A DNA stretch of 64,000 bases. Origin: Phanerodontia chrysosporium (Eukaryota; Basidiomycota; Agaricomycetes; Polyporales; Phanerochaetaceae). Shown here piece after piece: positions 55,102 to 64,000 of the stretch; position 1 is the stretch's first letter, and the number at the start of each line of letters is the position of its first letter. The stretch spans positions 868,001-932,000 of the forward strand of contig MJGA01000012.1 of NCBI GenBank assembly GCA_001910725.1, in the 5' to 3' direction. A program made the position numbers and the translations under genes. The notes under the pieces were generated by a model. It had not been told where the DNA came from and did no database searches. It worked only from the letters and a program-made list of their open reading frames with translations.

Positions 55102-56951
55102 ATGCACGCTCTTTCTTCGTTATCCCGCCGCACACCGGCGGAACCAGCCTGCTCGACCCAGCGCACACCCAACGGAGACCACGTCGCTGCGGCAAGGCCG
55201 CTCTTCGCAAAGGCTTTCAAGTATGTGGGCAGGAGGTTCAGGGCAAAGAGGTGAGTTGCTTGCCATGCTCTCTCCTTCTCTTCCTGGCTCTACTTTGCCC
55301 GACTCTGCCGTCTCTCGTCTCCGCTGCGCCACGCGAGCACCCAGCGGGAACTCAGTCAAGACACGAGTGTCTGAACACGTTCCCAAACCACTCGTGTCCA
55401 CCCAATCTGCACACCGAGATGCCCACGGCCTGCACCCCAACTCAGCTCCCGCCGTATGCGCAAGCCTCCCGTTTTACAATTGTTTCCATCACCATCACCA
55501 TCTCTATTTACACTCATTTGTGACTGCGGTTTCTAACTGTTCCCGCTCGCAGGCAATCACCCAAACAAGCCCAGGCGGCGACATCCGACTTTCCTTACCT
55601 TCCCCCGGAAGTATGGGGCGTGGTCATTCAGCAGGCATGCTCCCATGACTGCGACCCGCTCAGCGCGTCGCACCAACTCTCCTTCCTCGACGACACATCG
55701 ACTCGCTTCGACTCGTACATGGCAGCGCTCAGAGAGAAGATGACACTGCTCTACGTCTGCAAGACGTGGCATGCATATGCCATTGAGCACCTGTACGAGT
55801 TCATCTGGATATCCAGCGCCGCACAGGCCAAGAAGCTCGCCCACACCCTCGTCATGCAGTCATTGCAGTCTCCCACTCTCACGTACGGCTCCTTCGTCCG
55901 TCGGATACACATACAGACACCCGTGCTCGAGCGCTGCGCCCCTGCCGACTTGCTATCTATCGTCGAGCTGACTCCCAATCTCGTCGTCTACTCGGACCAT
56001 CATTCACTCCAGCGCAGCCTTTACGACGACGGCCCTGACCCGAGGTGTAGCCCGGAAGCTATCCTCAAGCTTGTCGCGAACCCCAAGATTCGGCGGCTCA
56101 GCTGGACGAGCTACGGCGATGTGCCTTTCCAGCAGCGTATGACTCCGCTTCTGACGAACCTTGCCACCCAGCTCGAGTACCTCGAGCTCTCCTCGTGTTC
56201 GCCCAACTTTCGCGCGATGTTCTCACAGCCGACAACGGCAGGGACCAAAATGGACGTTCGGTTGCCATCGCTCAAGGCGCTCAAGGTGTCCCTGGATAAC
56301 AACACGTTTGCCGTGCTGTCGAGCTGGGACATGCCGAATCTCACAAATCTTTCGGTGCTGTCCTCTGACTTCAGCTACACCGGCCCCGGCTTCGCATCGT
56401 TCTTCCAGGCCCACGGCGAGAAGCTTGTCCAGCTCGAGCTCGGTCACTCGTCCTCGCTCATCGAGAAGCACTATCTAACAGCGCCGCACCGCACGCAGCC
56501 GCCGACGCCTGTCCCGCTCGCGACCTGGTGCCCCAACCTCCGCGAATTCATCTGTTCCGCCGACGCGGAATGGCACTGGCAATCGCCGGACTGGATCACG
56601 GCGCACATCCTTCTCCCCGCGCACCCCAACGTACAATTCATCGGGATCCGTGACATCGACAAGCGCATCCGCGACGACCCCGACGGCTTCTCGCGCGAGC
56701 CGTTCTTCACGCTCTTCGAACTCCTCGCGAGCCTCCTCCGCAAGGACGCGTTCCCGCAACTCAAGTATCTTCGCGACCTGAGCGCGGAGAGCCACCGCCT
56801 GCGCTCGTTCCGCCCGCAGGCACGCGTCGGTCAGTTCTGGGAGCGCGTCGTCGAGCTCAGTGGCAAGCGCGGCGTGTGGCTCGAGGACTGCCACGGCTTC
56901 AACATCAACATCCGCACTCTGCTCCGCGCGGAGCAGACACACTACGACTAA
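55102..56951 (+). CDS. F-box/LRR-like protein
   Basis: Exon 1 (55102-55250) encodes a short basic leader (MHALSSLSRRTPAE to GRRFRAK). Exon 2 (55553-56951) is joined in phase to give RQSPKQAQ, then an F-box-like start SDFPYLPPEVWGVVIQQACS. LLYVCKTWHAYAIEHLYEFI, the strand-turn-helix that normally follows an F-box, comes next. LRR-like leucine periodicity runs through the rest (for example LVQLELGHSSSLIE, TWCPNLREFICSADAEW, HPNVQFIGI). About 515 residues, ending LLRAEQTHYD at TAA 56951. F-box proteins recruit substrates to SCF ubiquitin ligases; the substrate is unknown. The 302-nt intron is long for this genome. The gene looks intact. Confidence 0.75.
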
Positions 56952-57508
56952 ACCTTTGTTTGTCGTACATCATCGTCACCATCCCGGACTCAGACCCATA
57001 CAATCTCGCTTTCACGTTTCGTTCTTGGTTCTCGTGGCGCATCTCCCATCTACATCACACTCGTCTCGGCCCCATGTACAATAGCACGGACTGTCTTGAT
57101 ACCTCATCTTCCGCTTCTTTGTGTACTCTTTCTGCTCCTTTGGATACCCGTGTCACATATCTGCCCCCCTCCAACTTCACGTTTCCGCATATTTCCTTTG
57201 GTTTTCCTGGTTTTGTCCGCATACAACCTCCGACTGTGGCATAGCTCCCCTCATACACCTGACTGTCGCATAGCCCCCGCCTCATACGCACTCCCGACTG
57301 TAGCCCTCCACATCCGCACATCTTGTTCATACTACCTCTGACTCTATGCCATTATATATGCTAGATTTCTCACATACCGTTTCACCGCGTGAACAACCGT
57401 ACATTTTCTTACTCTTGTATCAACTTGCACTGCCGAGCTTGGTGATTGCTCCTGACGAGAGAGCGATGTTATACACCACGGAATTACGCCGAATATAGAT
57501 ACATAACA
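56952..57508. terminator. Shared 3' intergenic region between convergent genes
   Basis: The F-box/LRR-like gene (rightward) and the mitochondrial carrier (leftward) converge here. The 557 bp are pyrimidine-rich on the plus strand, with no frame carrying motifs. It presumably contains both polyadenylation regions; specific signals were not identified. Confidence 0.4.
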
Positions 57509-59017
57509 CTAAACATCCAGGAACCGCTTCCCCCACTGCCACACTGCAAAGCTGACCGCCGTCATCGGCACAATCTTGAGGTAGCCAATGCTGAGCCCGA
57601 CGTAGAACCCGCGCCAGCCACGCTGCTGCCAGATCGTGCTCACGGTCTCGCCCCAGCGCATCCAGCGGTCCGGATGCGTCAGCCCACCGACCTGCATCCG
57701 TCGTCGCACGACCTCAAACGGGTATGATACCGTCTGCGCGACCGCACCCGAGACCGCGCCAATGACGAGGTCCGCGACTGGCGTCGGCCGCCGCTTGCGG
57801 CCGTCAGGTGCTGGCGGGATGAAGTGCGCACGTAGGAAGCCCCACGTGAGGAAGGACGTCCCCGCGTAGGGCACCATGCCCGTGAGTGTGACCGTGAAAC
57901 CGCGGTAGAATTTGAGGATAGGCATGCGGGTGAAGAGTGTTGACGGTGCTGGGGGAGAGAGGTGGCAGACGAGGGTGATGGCGCTTTCGGAGCTTCGCGA
58001 TAGACTTCAGATGCGGCTTGGATGAAGGTGGGTTTCGCGATGTGCCCGTTGTTGGTAGAGCGGGTGTGGAAAGCCATGCGAACGCGGATAAGGTCTAATG
58101 GGTAGGTGAAAAATACAGATATCATTCCTGTAGAGAATAGCGTCAGTAAGGGCAAGCACACGGAGAGGGAACCGATCGGCCGTGGCATGGCGTAACAGTG
58201 GGGAGTAGTCCAATCAATAAAAAGCACCCTCTCAGTTCTTCTGGCCTATGAAGGGAACCAGCATGCTCTGTATTTGGATGCTCGCAATGGGACAGTCTGT
58301 ATGAAGGACGCAGTGCAACGCGATGCGGCGGCGAGGCGCGGAGCTAATGCAGATGAACGTCTTGCGACGCACACATAACGTTTCTACGTGACCAACCGGC
58401 GACAGCAACCCCAGTATGTTCACGATTCGCGCTACGACTGCCGTGGCCTTGACGCACCCAGACCGGAACAGGTTACGTACCAGATATAGCCCCAGCAGTA
58501 AACCTCCGAAGATTAGTTTGTGACTCCCGCGTGGGCATTAACAGCTATGAAAGGTCAGTGCAAAGAAGCATGGGTATGACGAGAAACGTACATGCTCTAT
58601 CTGGTCGTATGCCATGAATTTAATGGCCGCGTACGGGAAGATACGCAGTAGGGTCGCGGAGTGGCCCTGGAATAGGCCCATAACGCCATTTTCTCTGTAT
58701 ATCTGTGCGCCAGCACCGAACGCGCCGCTCCATGTTCCTGGCAGCAGAGTGAGTGCACGCAAGGAACTGCCATGGGTGTATGCATGCGTACCGGCATATT
58801 TCCGGAAGTCGGGGTTCGACGCCTGGAAGAGGATCTTGACTCTGTCAAGCGGTGCAACGACCGTCTTTGCCTGTATATGCTGAGCTCAGTATCGCCTGTG
58901 CGCGGACACCAGAGGCGGGGTACGCACGACGCAGCCTGCAACTCCTCCTGCCAGCCCTGAGCGCACGATGTAGTGTAGACTCTGCTTGTCATGCTTGACC
59001 GCGCCATGAGAACTCAT
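57509..59017 (-). CDS. LEU5: Mitochondrial carrier, LEU5/CoA-transporter type
   Basis: Exons 58928-59017, 58792-58870 and 58592-58738 give [40 protein letters not shown] (first carrier signature) and [20 protein letters not shown], then [20 protein letters not shown]. Next come [20 protein letters not shown] and [20 protein letters not shown] (second signature). The C-terminal part has [39 protein letters not shown] (third signature) and [20 protein letters not shown], ending at 57509. The three PxD/ExxR/K signatures and the C-terminal segment are those of Leu5p-like carriers that import coenzyme A. Between APKAPSPSS and MPILKFYRG the frame changes near a C5 run at about 57950, with no plausible intron. 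Either a real frameshift or a one-base sequence error is present. The gene is divergent from HOP2. Confidence 0.78.
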
Positions 59018-59165
59018 CCGTTGCAGCCTGTGGTCGGATTTAGGTCATGTACGGTGCGGGACGAGAGGGAGAAAAAGAGGCAGAGAACGAGAGAGGGAGA
59101 GTGCGCGGGCTGAGGCTGAAGAGGCGGGCTCGGATCTCGGTCATGTCACCCCCACATCCGGGTTA

Positions 59166-59491
59166 TTGCTGATTTCATTGGGAAGGCCCTCGCGCCTATT
59201 TGCGATTTCCACCACGCCTAACCCCTAGCGCTGGGTTAAGAGGTCTCCAGCTTCGACCGCTCATATCTCGACGACCACGCATCCTTAACCCTCAATTCTT
59301 GCCTTATGCCATCCGCAACGTCTACGCGCAGGTCCTGACGGCGAAACTTTGGCGGCCAGCCTCCGCGACATCGTTTGGAACGAAAGCGCCGGTTCTGAGG
59401 CTCTCGGACGCGGAGAACGGCGACGACGCGTGAATGCGCCAGCGGTGGGCCGCCCCCACGGTCGGGAAAGGTGTTGGGCGTGTGTAAGGAG
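59166..59491 (+). repeat. Left arm of ~320-bp inverted repeat between LEU5 and HOP2
   Basis: The sequence beginning TTGCTGATTTCATT reads, on the plus strand, nearly the same as the reverse complement of 60090-60401, with several small indels and substitutions. A frame in both arms encodes LNPQFLPYAIRNVYAQVLTA and ends DAENGDDA. The arm starts about 150 bp upstream of the LEU5 ATG. Confidence 0.88.
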
Positions 59492-60089
59492 GGTTTCGAC
59501 AATTCGGACCGGCACTCAGGTGCGTTATGTATGTGCCAATCGTCCTGTGCCAGATACTATCTGCCCCTTGGCGTTGTTCTGTAGTTGTAACACTATATCT
59601 ACCACACAGAACCATGTATTCCGACGGGGCACAGATATAGAAGCTATATAAGGGCATGGGGATTACTTCTACGCTGCGCCGTGCAGTTTGGGCAAAGATG
59701 ACTTGTGGGTGACCTCACTCAGTCGATAATGGCAGCCAGACCGCTCTCCGAGGCGTGTGTGTCGTCGTAGATGATGTATTCTGCCTGCAGGAAAGGACTA
59801 TCAAGGAGAGCTGGCCTGGAGCATGCAAGAGGGTGGGCTAATACTCCGTCATGTATTCTCTAGAGATTTTTTGCAACTTCTGAGCCTCCTGTGCTAAGTA
59901 AACAGCGACGGAGGGATCCTATATTCTACAATATGGTGGAATGTGGTCGCTCGAAGGTCCGGAGCACAGTGGTTGGGACTTGAGGACATCGCAGGGAGCA
60001 TGGAGTGCTGAATCTCGCATGACAAGCAAGTCAGTCACACCATAGACACAGAGATACGCACTGTTCCGCTACTTTAAGTACCCTATGTC
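59492..60089. other. Spacer between the 320-bp inverted arms
   Basis: About 600 bp without a recognisable gene or repeat. It includes AT-richer stretches (around 59870-59950) but no coding motif. Confidence 0.5.
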
Positions 60090-60401
60090 CTCCTCACACA
60101 CGCCCAACACCTTTCCCGACCGTGGGGCGGCCCACCGCTGGCGCATTCACGCGTCGTCGCCGTTCTCCGCGTCCGAGAGCCTCAGAACCGGCGCTTTCGT
60201 TCCAAACGATGTCGCGGCGGCTGGCCGCCAAAGTTTCGCCGTCAGGACCTGCGCGTAGACGTTGCGGATGGCATAAGGCAAGAATTGAGGGTTAAGATGC
60301 GTGGTCGTCGAGATATGAGCGGTCGAAGCTGGACCTCTAACCCCAGCGCTAGGCGTGTGGAAATCGCAAATAGGCCGAGGCCTTCCAAATGAAATCAGCA
60401 A
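60090..60401 (-). repeat. Right arm of ~320-bp inverted repeat
   Basis: Reverse complement of 59166-59491, ending in CAGCAA at 60401, about 138 bp upstream of the HOP2 ATG. With the left arm it gives two divergent genes the same upstream block at nearly the same distance. Confidence 0.88.
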
Positions 60402-60538
60402 AGGTCCGCCTTCCCCGCACTCGCGCTAGGTTCCGCCGTCGCGACCAATCTTGTCTCCTGCATTCCTGTCCACCACTTCCGCGTCCCCTCCCGTCCAGCA
60501 TCGACAATACTGCACACCGCGCGTACCGTAGCAAAGCG

Positions 60539-61664
60539 ATGTCGAACAAGCCCAAAGCTGAAGCAAAGGTTCCGGTGCTCAAGGGCCAAGAAGGCACGCT
60601 TTCGCGCGTATGCTCCGTCGGCCGTCCTGACGTATCTCATGACCACTCCAGCGGAGGATACGGTCCTTGCATACATCAAGCGGGTGCGCACAATTTTCCC
60701 TATCATTCTGGGGGACAGTGCGTACGCCGCCACCCCGTAGATGAACCGCCCGTTTGGGGCTGTGGACGTCGCCGCAAACCTCAAGGGCGCCGTGCCGAAG
60801 ACCGCGACCCAAAAGATCCTTGTCGCCCTCGCGGAGAAGGGCGAGCTCGTGCAGAAGACCTATGGTACGCTCAATGAATGTATATATGCGGGTAAATGTC
60901 ACGTATGCTGCCTGTATGCTAGGCAAGACGACGTTCTTTGTCGCCAACCAGGCGAACCTCGAAGACATGCCTGCTGAGAAGCTGAAGCAGCTCGAGGAGG
61001 AGCACAAGGCTATCGAAGAGGCGAACAAGGCACTTGCGTCCGAGCTAAAGGCTGCAAACGCAGGTACGCACTGCCTGAAGACGGTCTACTGTCCGCTCAG
61101 TCTCGCGAAGAGCTCGTCAAGCTCAAGGCGACGCCTACGGACGAGGACCTAGAAAGTCAGCTGCGAGAGACTATTCTCAAAGTATGTCGTACAACATGGC
61201 CATGTGCCTTTCTGTTGATGATTGCCGCGCAGGTCAAAAAGTGCGCTGCTCACTTGGAGCCGTTGCGTTCTGGCTCGTCCCTGGTCTCCGCCGACGACCT
61301 CGCGCAGCTGGACAAGGAATGGATCTACTGGCGCGCTGAGTGGGTCCGCCGCAAGAAGATATTTAACACGTACGTGATGCATACGTGCACCTGACCCTTC
61401 TCTGGCTCTCTGGTAGCCCTCGGCGTCCTCTCTTGGATATCTTGAACTGGTTCCTGGCGCATACATGCACTCTGGGTACTGACCTCTTGGGACCTGCTCG
61501 GCGACTGCAGCTTCTGGGCTCTGGCAACCGACGCGCTGCCGCCGCAGGATGCCTCAGTGCTGGCCGAAGACCTGGGCGTCGAGTACGACACGAGCGAACA
61601 CGCCGCGCTGGAGAAGGGGCCGCTGTGCATGCCGGCGTCTGTGCTAGGAAAGCGCAGCCGGTGA
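60539..61664 (+). CDS. HOP2: Meiotic homologous-pairing protein HOP2 (PSMC3IP/TBPIP)
   Basis: MSNKPKAEAKVPVLKGQE, AEDTVLAYIKR, MNRPFGAVDVAANLKGAVPK, TATQKILVALAEKGELVQKT and GKTTFFVANQANLEDMP form the winged-helix TBPIP domain. A coiled coil follows (KLKQLEEEHKAIEEANKALA, PTDEDLESQLRETILK). The C-terminal cap reads AQLDKEWIYWRAEWVRRKKI, FWALATDALPPQDA and YDTSEHAALEKGPLC. HOP2 acts with MND1 to help RAD51/DMC1 strand exchange in meiosis. Exon 1 (60539-60593) ends GAA G and continues at 60652 as CG GAG GAT; the only good solution is a 58-nt GC-AG intron (60594-60651). Exons at 60652-60683 and from 60741 follow in phase. Around 61062-61100 the join between KAANA and REELVKLK is not clean (a very short or GC-type intron, or an indel). 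The stop is TGA 61664. Confidence 0.85.
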
Positions 61665-62065
61665 CGGGCGAGAGAGTAGTGCGGGTTTGCTAGAGCCTAA
61701 ACCTTGCTATGCAACGGATACCCGAGTGTACCACGGTGCCAGCGTGCTCACAGATGTATTTTTATCTTTGCTGAGCGTCGCGAGTCAGGCGTGCGGCGCA
61801 GCGGGCGATCTGGAATGGCAAGGTACGCGTCGGCCGCGTTTGATGAGCATGCCGTCGACACGGCAACGAGGGCGTTTATAGTGACAAGAATACTTGACTG
61901 AAATTCCACGATGGTACTGTACAGCGGAGAATACACGGAAGAATAATATACACGAAGACGCGATCGAGATGTATGCACGGTCATGCGCAAGGCGCAGGGA
62001 GCAGACGCGACGCGGGGAGCAGGTCAGTGAGTGTCAGCGTCAGACGCGAGGATGGCAAAGGCAGC
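61665..62065. other. 3' intergenic region between convergent genes
   Basis: HOP2 and the small HMG/YABBY-like gene converge here. No frame with motifs; no repeat seen. Confidence 0.4.
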
Positions 62066-62555
62066 CTAGTCATCGCTCGAGGGCTCGGGCTCGGGCTCGC
62101 TGGTGGCGGTCTCGTCGCCAGGCTTCTTGGTCTTTGCCTGTGGCGCCTTCTTCGTTCTGGCCTTGGGCTCTTGGCCGCGTCTCGGGTTCTCTGGAGCGTC
62201 CTTCCAGAGTGCACCGACCTGCGTTGGGGGATCAGACATGAGGGGAGAAGAGAAGAAGAGCAAGGTGAGCATACAGCTTTCATGATGTCCTTCTGAGCGA
62301 CCTCAGGGTGCTCCTCCTTGTACTTCTTGAGGTTGTCTTTCATCCAGAGGTTGTATGCGCTCGGAGCACGCGTACCTACCATCGGTGTCAACGGGGGGAA
62401 GTGGTAAGGGTGCATATACTCACTCTTTGCCTTTGTCTTGCCCTCGTTGGAGGCCTTGGTCGCCGCCTTGGACCTCGTTTCTGCAGCAGGTGCCCCTGAT
62501 GAGACGCGTCAAAGCGCAGATCGCGGTGAAACTGACCGGTGACTGTCTTGACCAT
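62066..62555 (-). CDS. Small HMG/YABBY-like nuclear protein
   Basis: Four exons (62537-62555, 62424-62495, 62275-62375, 62066-62218) join in phase to about 114 residues. A Lys/Ala-rich leader (MVKTVTGAPAAETRSKAATK) is followed by RAPSAYNLWMKDNLKKYKEE, HPEVAQKDIMKA and VGALWKDAPENPRRG. These form an HMG/YABBY-like helical domain in which aromatic, Lys and Trp positions match small fungal proteins of this type. The tail is Lys-rich (EPKARTKKAPQAKTKK) and then acidic (SEPEPEPSSDD). Likely nuclear and DNA-binding. All three introns have standard borders (GTCAG, GTGAGT and GTATGC donors). The start ATG at 62555 is the only one fitting the leader. Confidence 0.82.
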
Positions 62556-62999
62556 GTTGGGGGCGGCGGCGGGGGACGAGTTTTGGCGGTGGTGGTGGGG
62601 AGAAAAGGATGAAAGACAGGGCTAGGGCATGGGCGGCGGATTATGTACTCCTGGGGTGACAGGCTCCCGGCGGGCTTTCAAACACGCCCACGAGCGCGGT
62701 CACGTGGGAGGAGCGTTCGCGGATCGGTTTTTTCGGAGAGTGCCGAGTCCGCATTGAGAGCTGGGAGGGTTGCAACGAGCTGATGACTTTTTCGTCCAAG
62801 AATAGAACGGGGGGATGTATGGATGCTGAGCTCTGTGCGGAGTTTGAACGTGCCGACATGGCCTCTATATGAGGATGGACGTCCTCCTCGAGAGCTCATC
62901 GTTCTCTTTTCTTCTCCTCCTCGTCCGCGCCGGTCACTCGCTGACCCCGTCCCCGTCCCCGCCCCTCCTCACCTAATCCCCTCTTAATTTTCTCGGACA
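62556..62999. promoter_or_regulatory. Divergent promoter region
   Basis: This 444-bp gap separates the minus-strand HMG/YABBY-like gene from the plus-strand secreted-protein gene, so both promoters must lie here. Pyrimidine-rich sequence (CTTTTCTTCTCCTCCTCG) precedes the secreted-protein start. No specific factor site was identified. Confidence 0.5.
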
Positions 63000-64000
63000 A
63001 TGTCCCGCGTCGCTCTTTCTGCTCTCCTGGCCGCCGCCGCCGTCGCCGTCGCGCAAGACCCCACTGGCACTGAGCCTCTCGCCGACAAGCGTTTCACCTA
63101 CCCGACTGGAATCGTGAGTATCTCTCAATAAACATCGCAGGGGAAGCCGCGAAGGTGGTTTCGGGATCGCCCGGCGCGTACCTGACCGCTTGTCGGAAAG
63201 CGCGTCATAGACCCAGCGGCACACCCGCGAAGCGTCCCTGAAGAACCGCCTTGCGGGAGGATGCATCTCCCCCGCAAGAGACTCCCCATCGCTCACGGAC
63301 GGCTCGCTGACGCACTTGCTCTCAGCCCTATCAAGTCGACCCCAACCAGGGTGTCCGTGGTGCTCAGATCGGTTACAACCAGTGCAACTCTACCACCGAG
63401 AACCAGGATTCCCTGTGTCAGACTGCCTTCATCAACCATATTGATGGTACGTGTCAAGCACGTTGCCCCCAACTCTTTGCTCACCTGATTTTCAGACTGG
63501 TGTGTTTGGGCTCCACCGAAAGGCCCTACTACCATCGGCGAGTCCGAGGGTGAGGAAGTCGCGTGGTGCACGAAGCCTGGTCGTGGCACCCGTCTCATCC
63601 CCGCGGGTGCCATTACCGGTGTTCAGTTCCTGAAGGCGCCCTCGTACATCGAAGTCATCGCGTTCCTTGACCAGACGATGCTCAACCTCACTCCCGACGA
63701 CTATGGAGGAGAGCTCGACCCCCACGGTGCCGATCTCGTAAGTACACAGTCTGGCCGTCTACCCCAACCATATTAACATACTATTCAGCGTGGTAACCCT
63801 CTCGGAGGTCTCGTTTTCTCCAACGGCCTGCCTCAGAGTGGTAACGGTGACAACAACACCTACAACCAGGTGATTGAGTGGCACAAGTACGTCCAGACAG
63901 TTCATTTCAATATTCATATCCTGACCGGCTTTCAGCTTCATCGGCTCCAACTTCTCTTGCTTCAAGGCTTGCGACCCGAAGGACCCGAACGACCACAACT
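63000..64000 (+). CDS. Secreted cysteine-containing conserved fungal protein (3' end beyond window)
   Basis: Exons 63000-63113, 63326-63446, 63496-63737, 63789-63886 and 63936 to the window end join in phase. MSRVALSALLAAAAVAVAQD is a clear signal peptide. The mature part reads DKRFTYPTGIPYQVDPNQGV, GYNQCNSTTENQDSLCQTAF, DDWCVWAPPKGPTTIGES, EVAWCTKPGRGTRLIPAGA, HGADLRGNPLGGLVFSNG, YNQVIEWHNFIGSNFSCFKA and CDPKDPNDHN. This matches a family of abundant extracellular basidiomycete proteins with conserved Cys pairs whose role is not established; I recall the pattern but not a name. N-glycosylation sites (NST, NLT, NNT, NFS) are present. The first intron, 212 nt, is long. Confidence 0.8.

Noticed and set aside
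59200..60401. Two small protein-coding genes in the 320-bp arms (ending DAENGDDA)
   Set aside because: The frames are shared because the arms are copies. The N-terminal parts differ and no domain is visible, so repeat sequence is the simpler reading.

Overview
The window looks like nuclear DNA of an agaricomycete basidiomycete, probably a polypore-type wood-decay fungus. Genes are broken by many 50-60 nt GT-AG introns. The families present are typical of that group: a WD40 protein with a C-terminal membrane helix, BTB proteins, JmjC proteins, a Tnp2-type transposase, a CE1 esterase remnant, a Ppo fatty-acid oxygenase remnant and a cysteine-rich secreted protein. Two tRNA genes (Leu-AAG, Arg-ACG) are nuclear in type. 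The species was not determined. Exon calls come from reading frames and splice motifs by eye.

Positions 1-14 kb (all minus strand): two FHA-domain Ser/Thr kinases of the CHK2/Rad53 type (1-1974, open at the window edge, and 11891-13717) bracket a ubiquitin-protease remnant, a membrane coiled-coil protein, a JmjC dioxygenase-like protein, an unrecognised protein with a C-terminal helical domain, and a stand-alone nucleoplasmin-like protein.

Positions 14-36 kb: an accessory, repeat-shuffled region. Fragments of an F-box/LRR-like protein, a CE1 esterase and a Ppo oxygenase abut a 1087-bp inverted repeat (16837-17923 and 22775-23861). The arms enclose a WD40 gene, an unrecognised gene and a BTB gene. 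The right arm runs without a gap into a 706-bp sequence (23861-24566) that recurs in direct orientation at 33947-34652. Between those copies lie a GMSSDES-motif protein, a SAM methyltransferase and a second BTB protein.

Positions 36-47 kb: a large Tnp2-type transposase gene (36835-40890), then decayed genes, short tandem repeats, a tRNA-like Pol III unit and an AT-rich island ending in half of a tRNA-Leu gene. Clusters of a GAATCCG motif, often with a GCGCGCCTAG-type block, recur from about 6.5 to 44.5 kb and were not seen further right.

Positions 47.8-64 kb: mostly conserved, orderly genes. These are galactose mutarotase, tRNA-Leu, a conserved basidiomycete protein, tRNA-Arg, an F-box/LRR-like protein, a LEU5-type mitochondrial carrier, meiotic HOP2, a small HMG/YABBY-like protein and a secreted protein cut by the window end. 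LEU5 and HOP2 are divergent, and each has an inverted copy of the same ~320-bp sequence about 140 bp upstream of its start codon.
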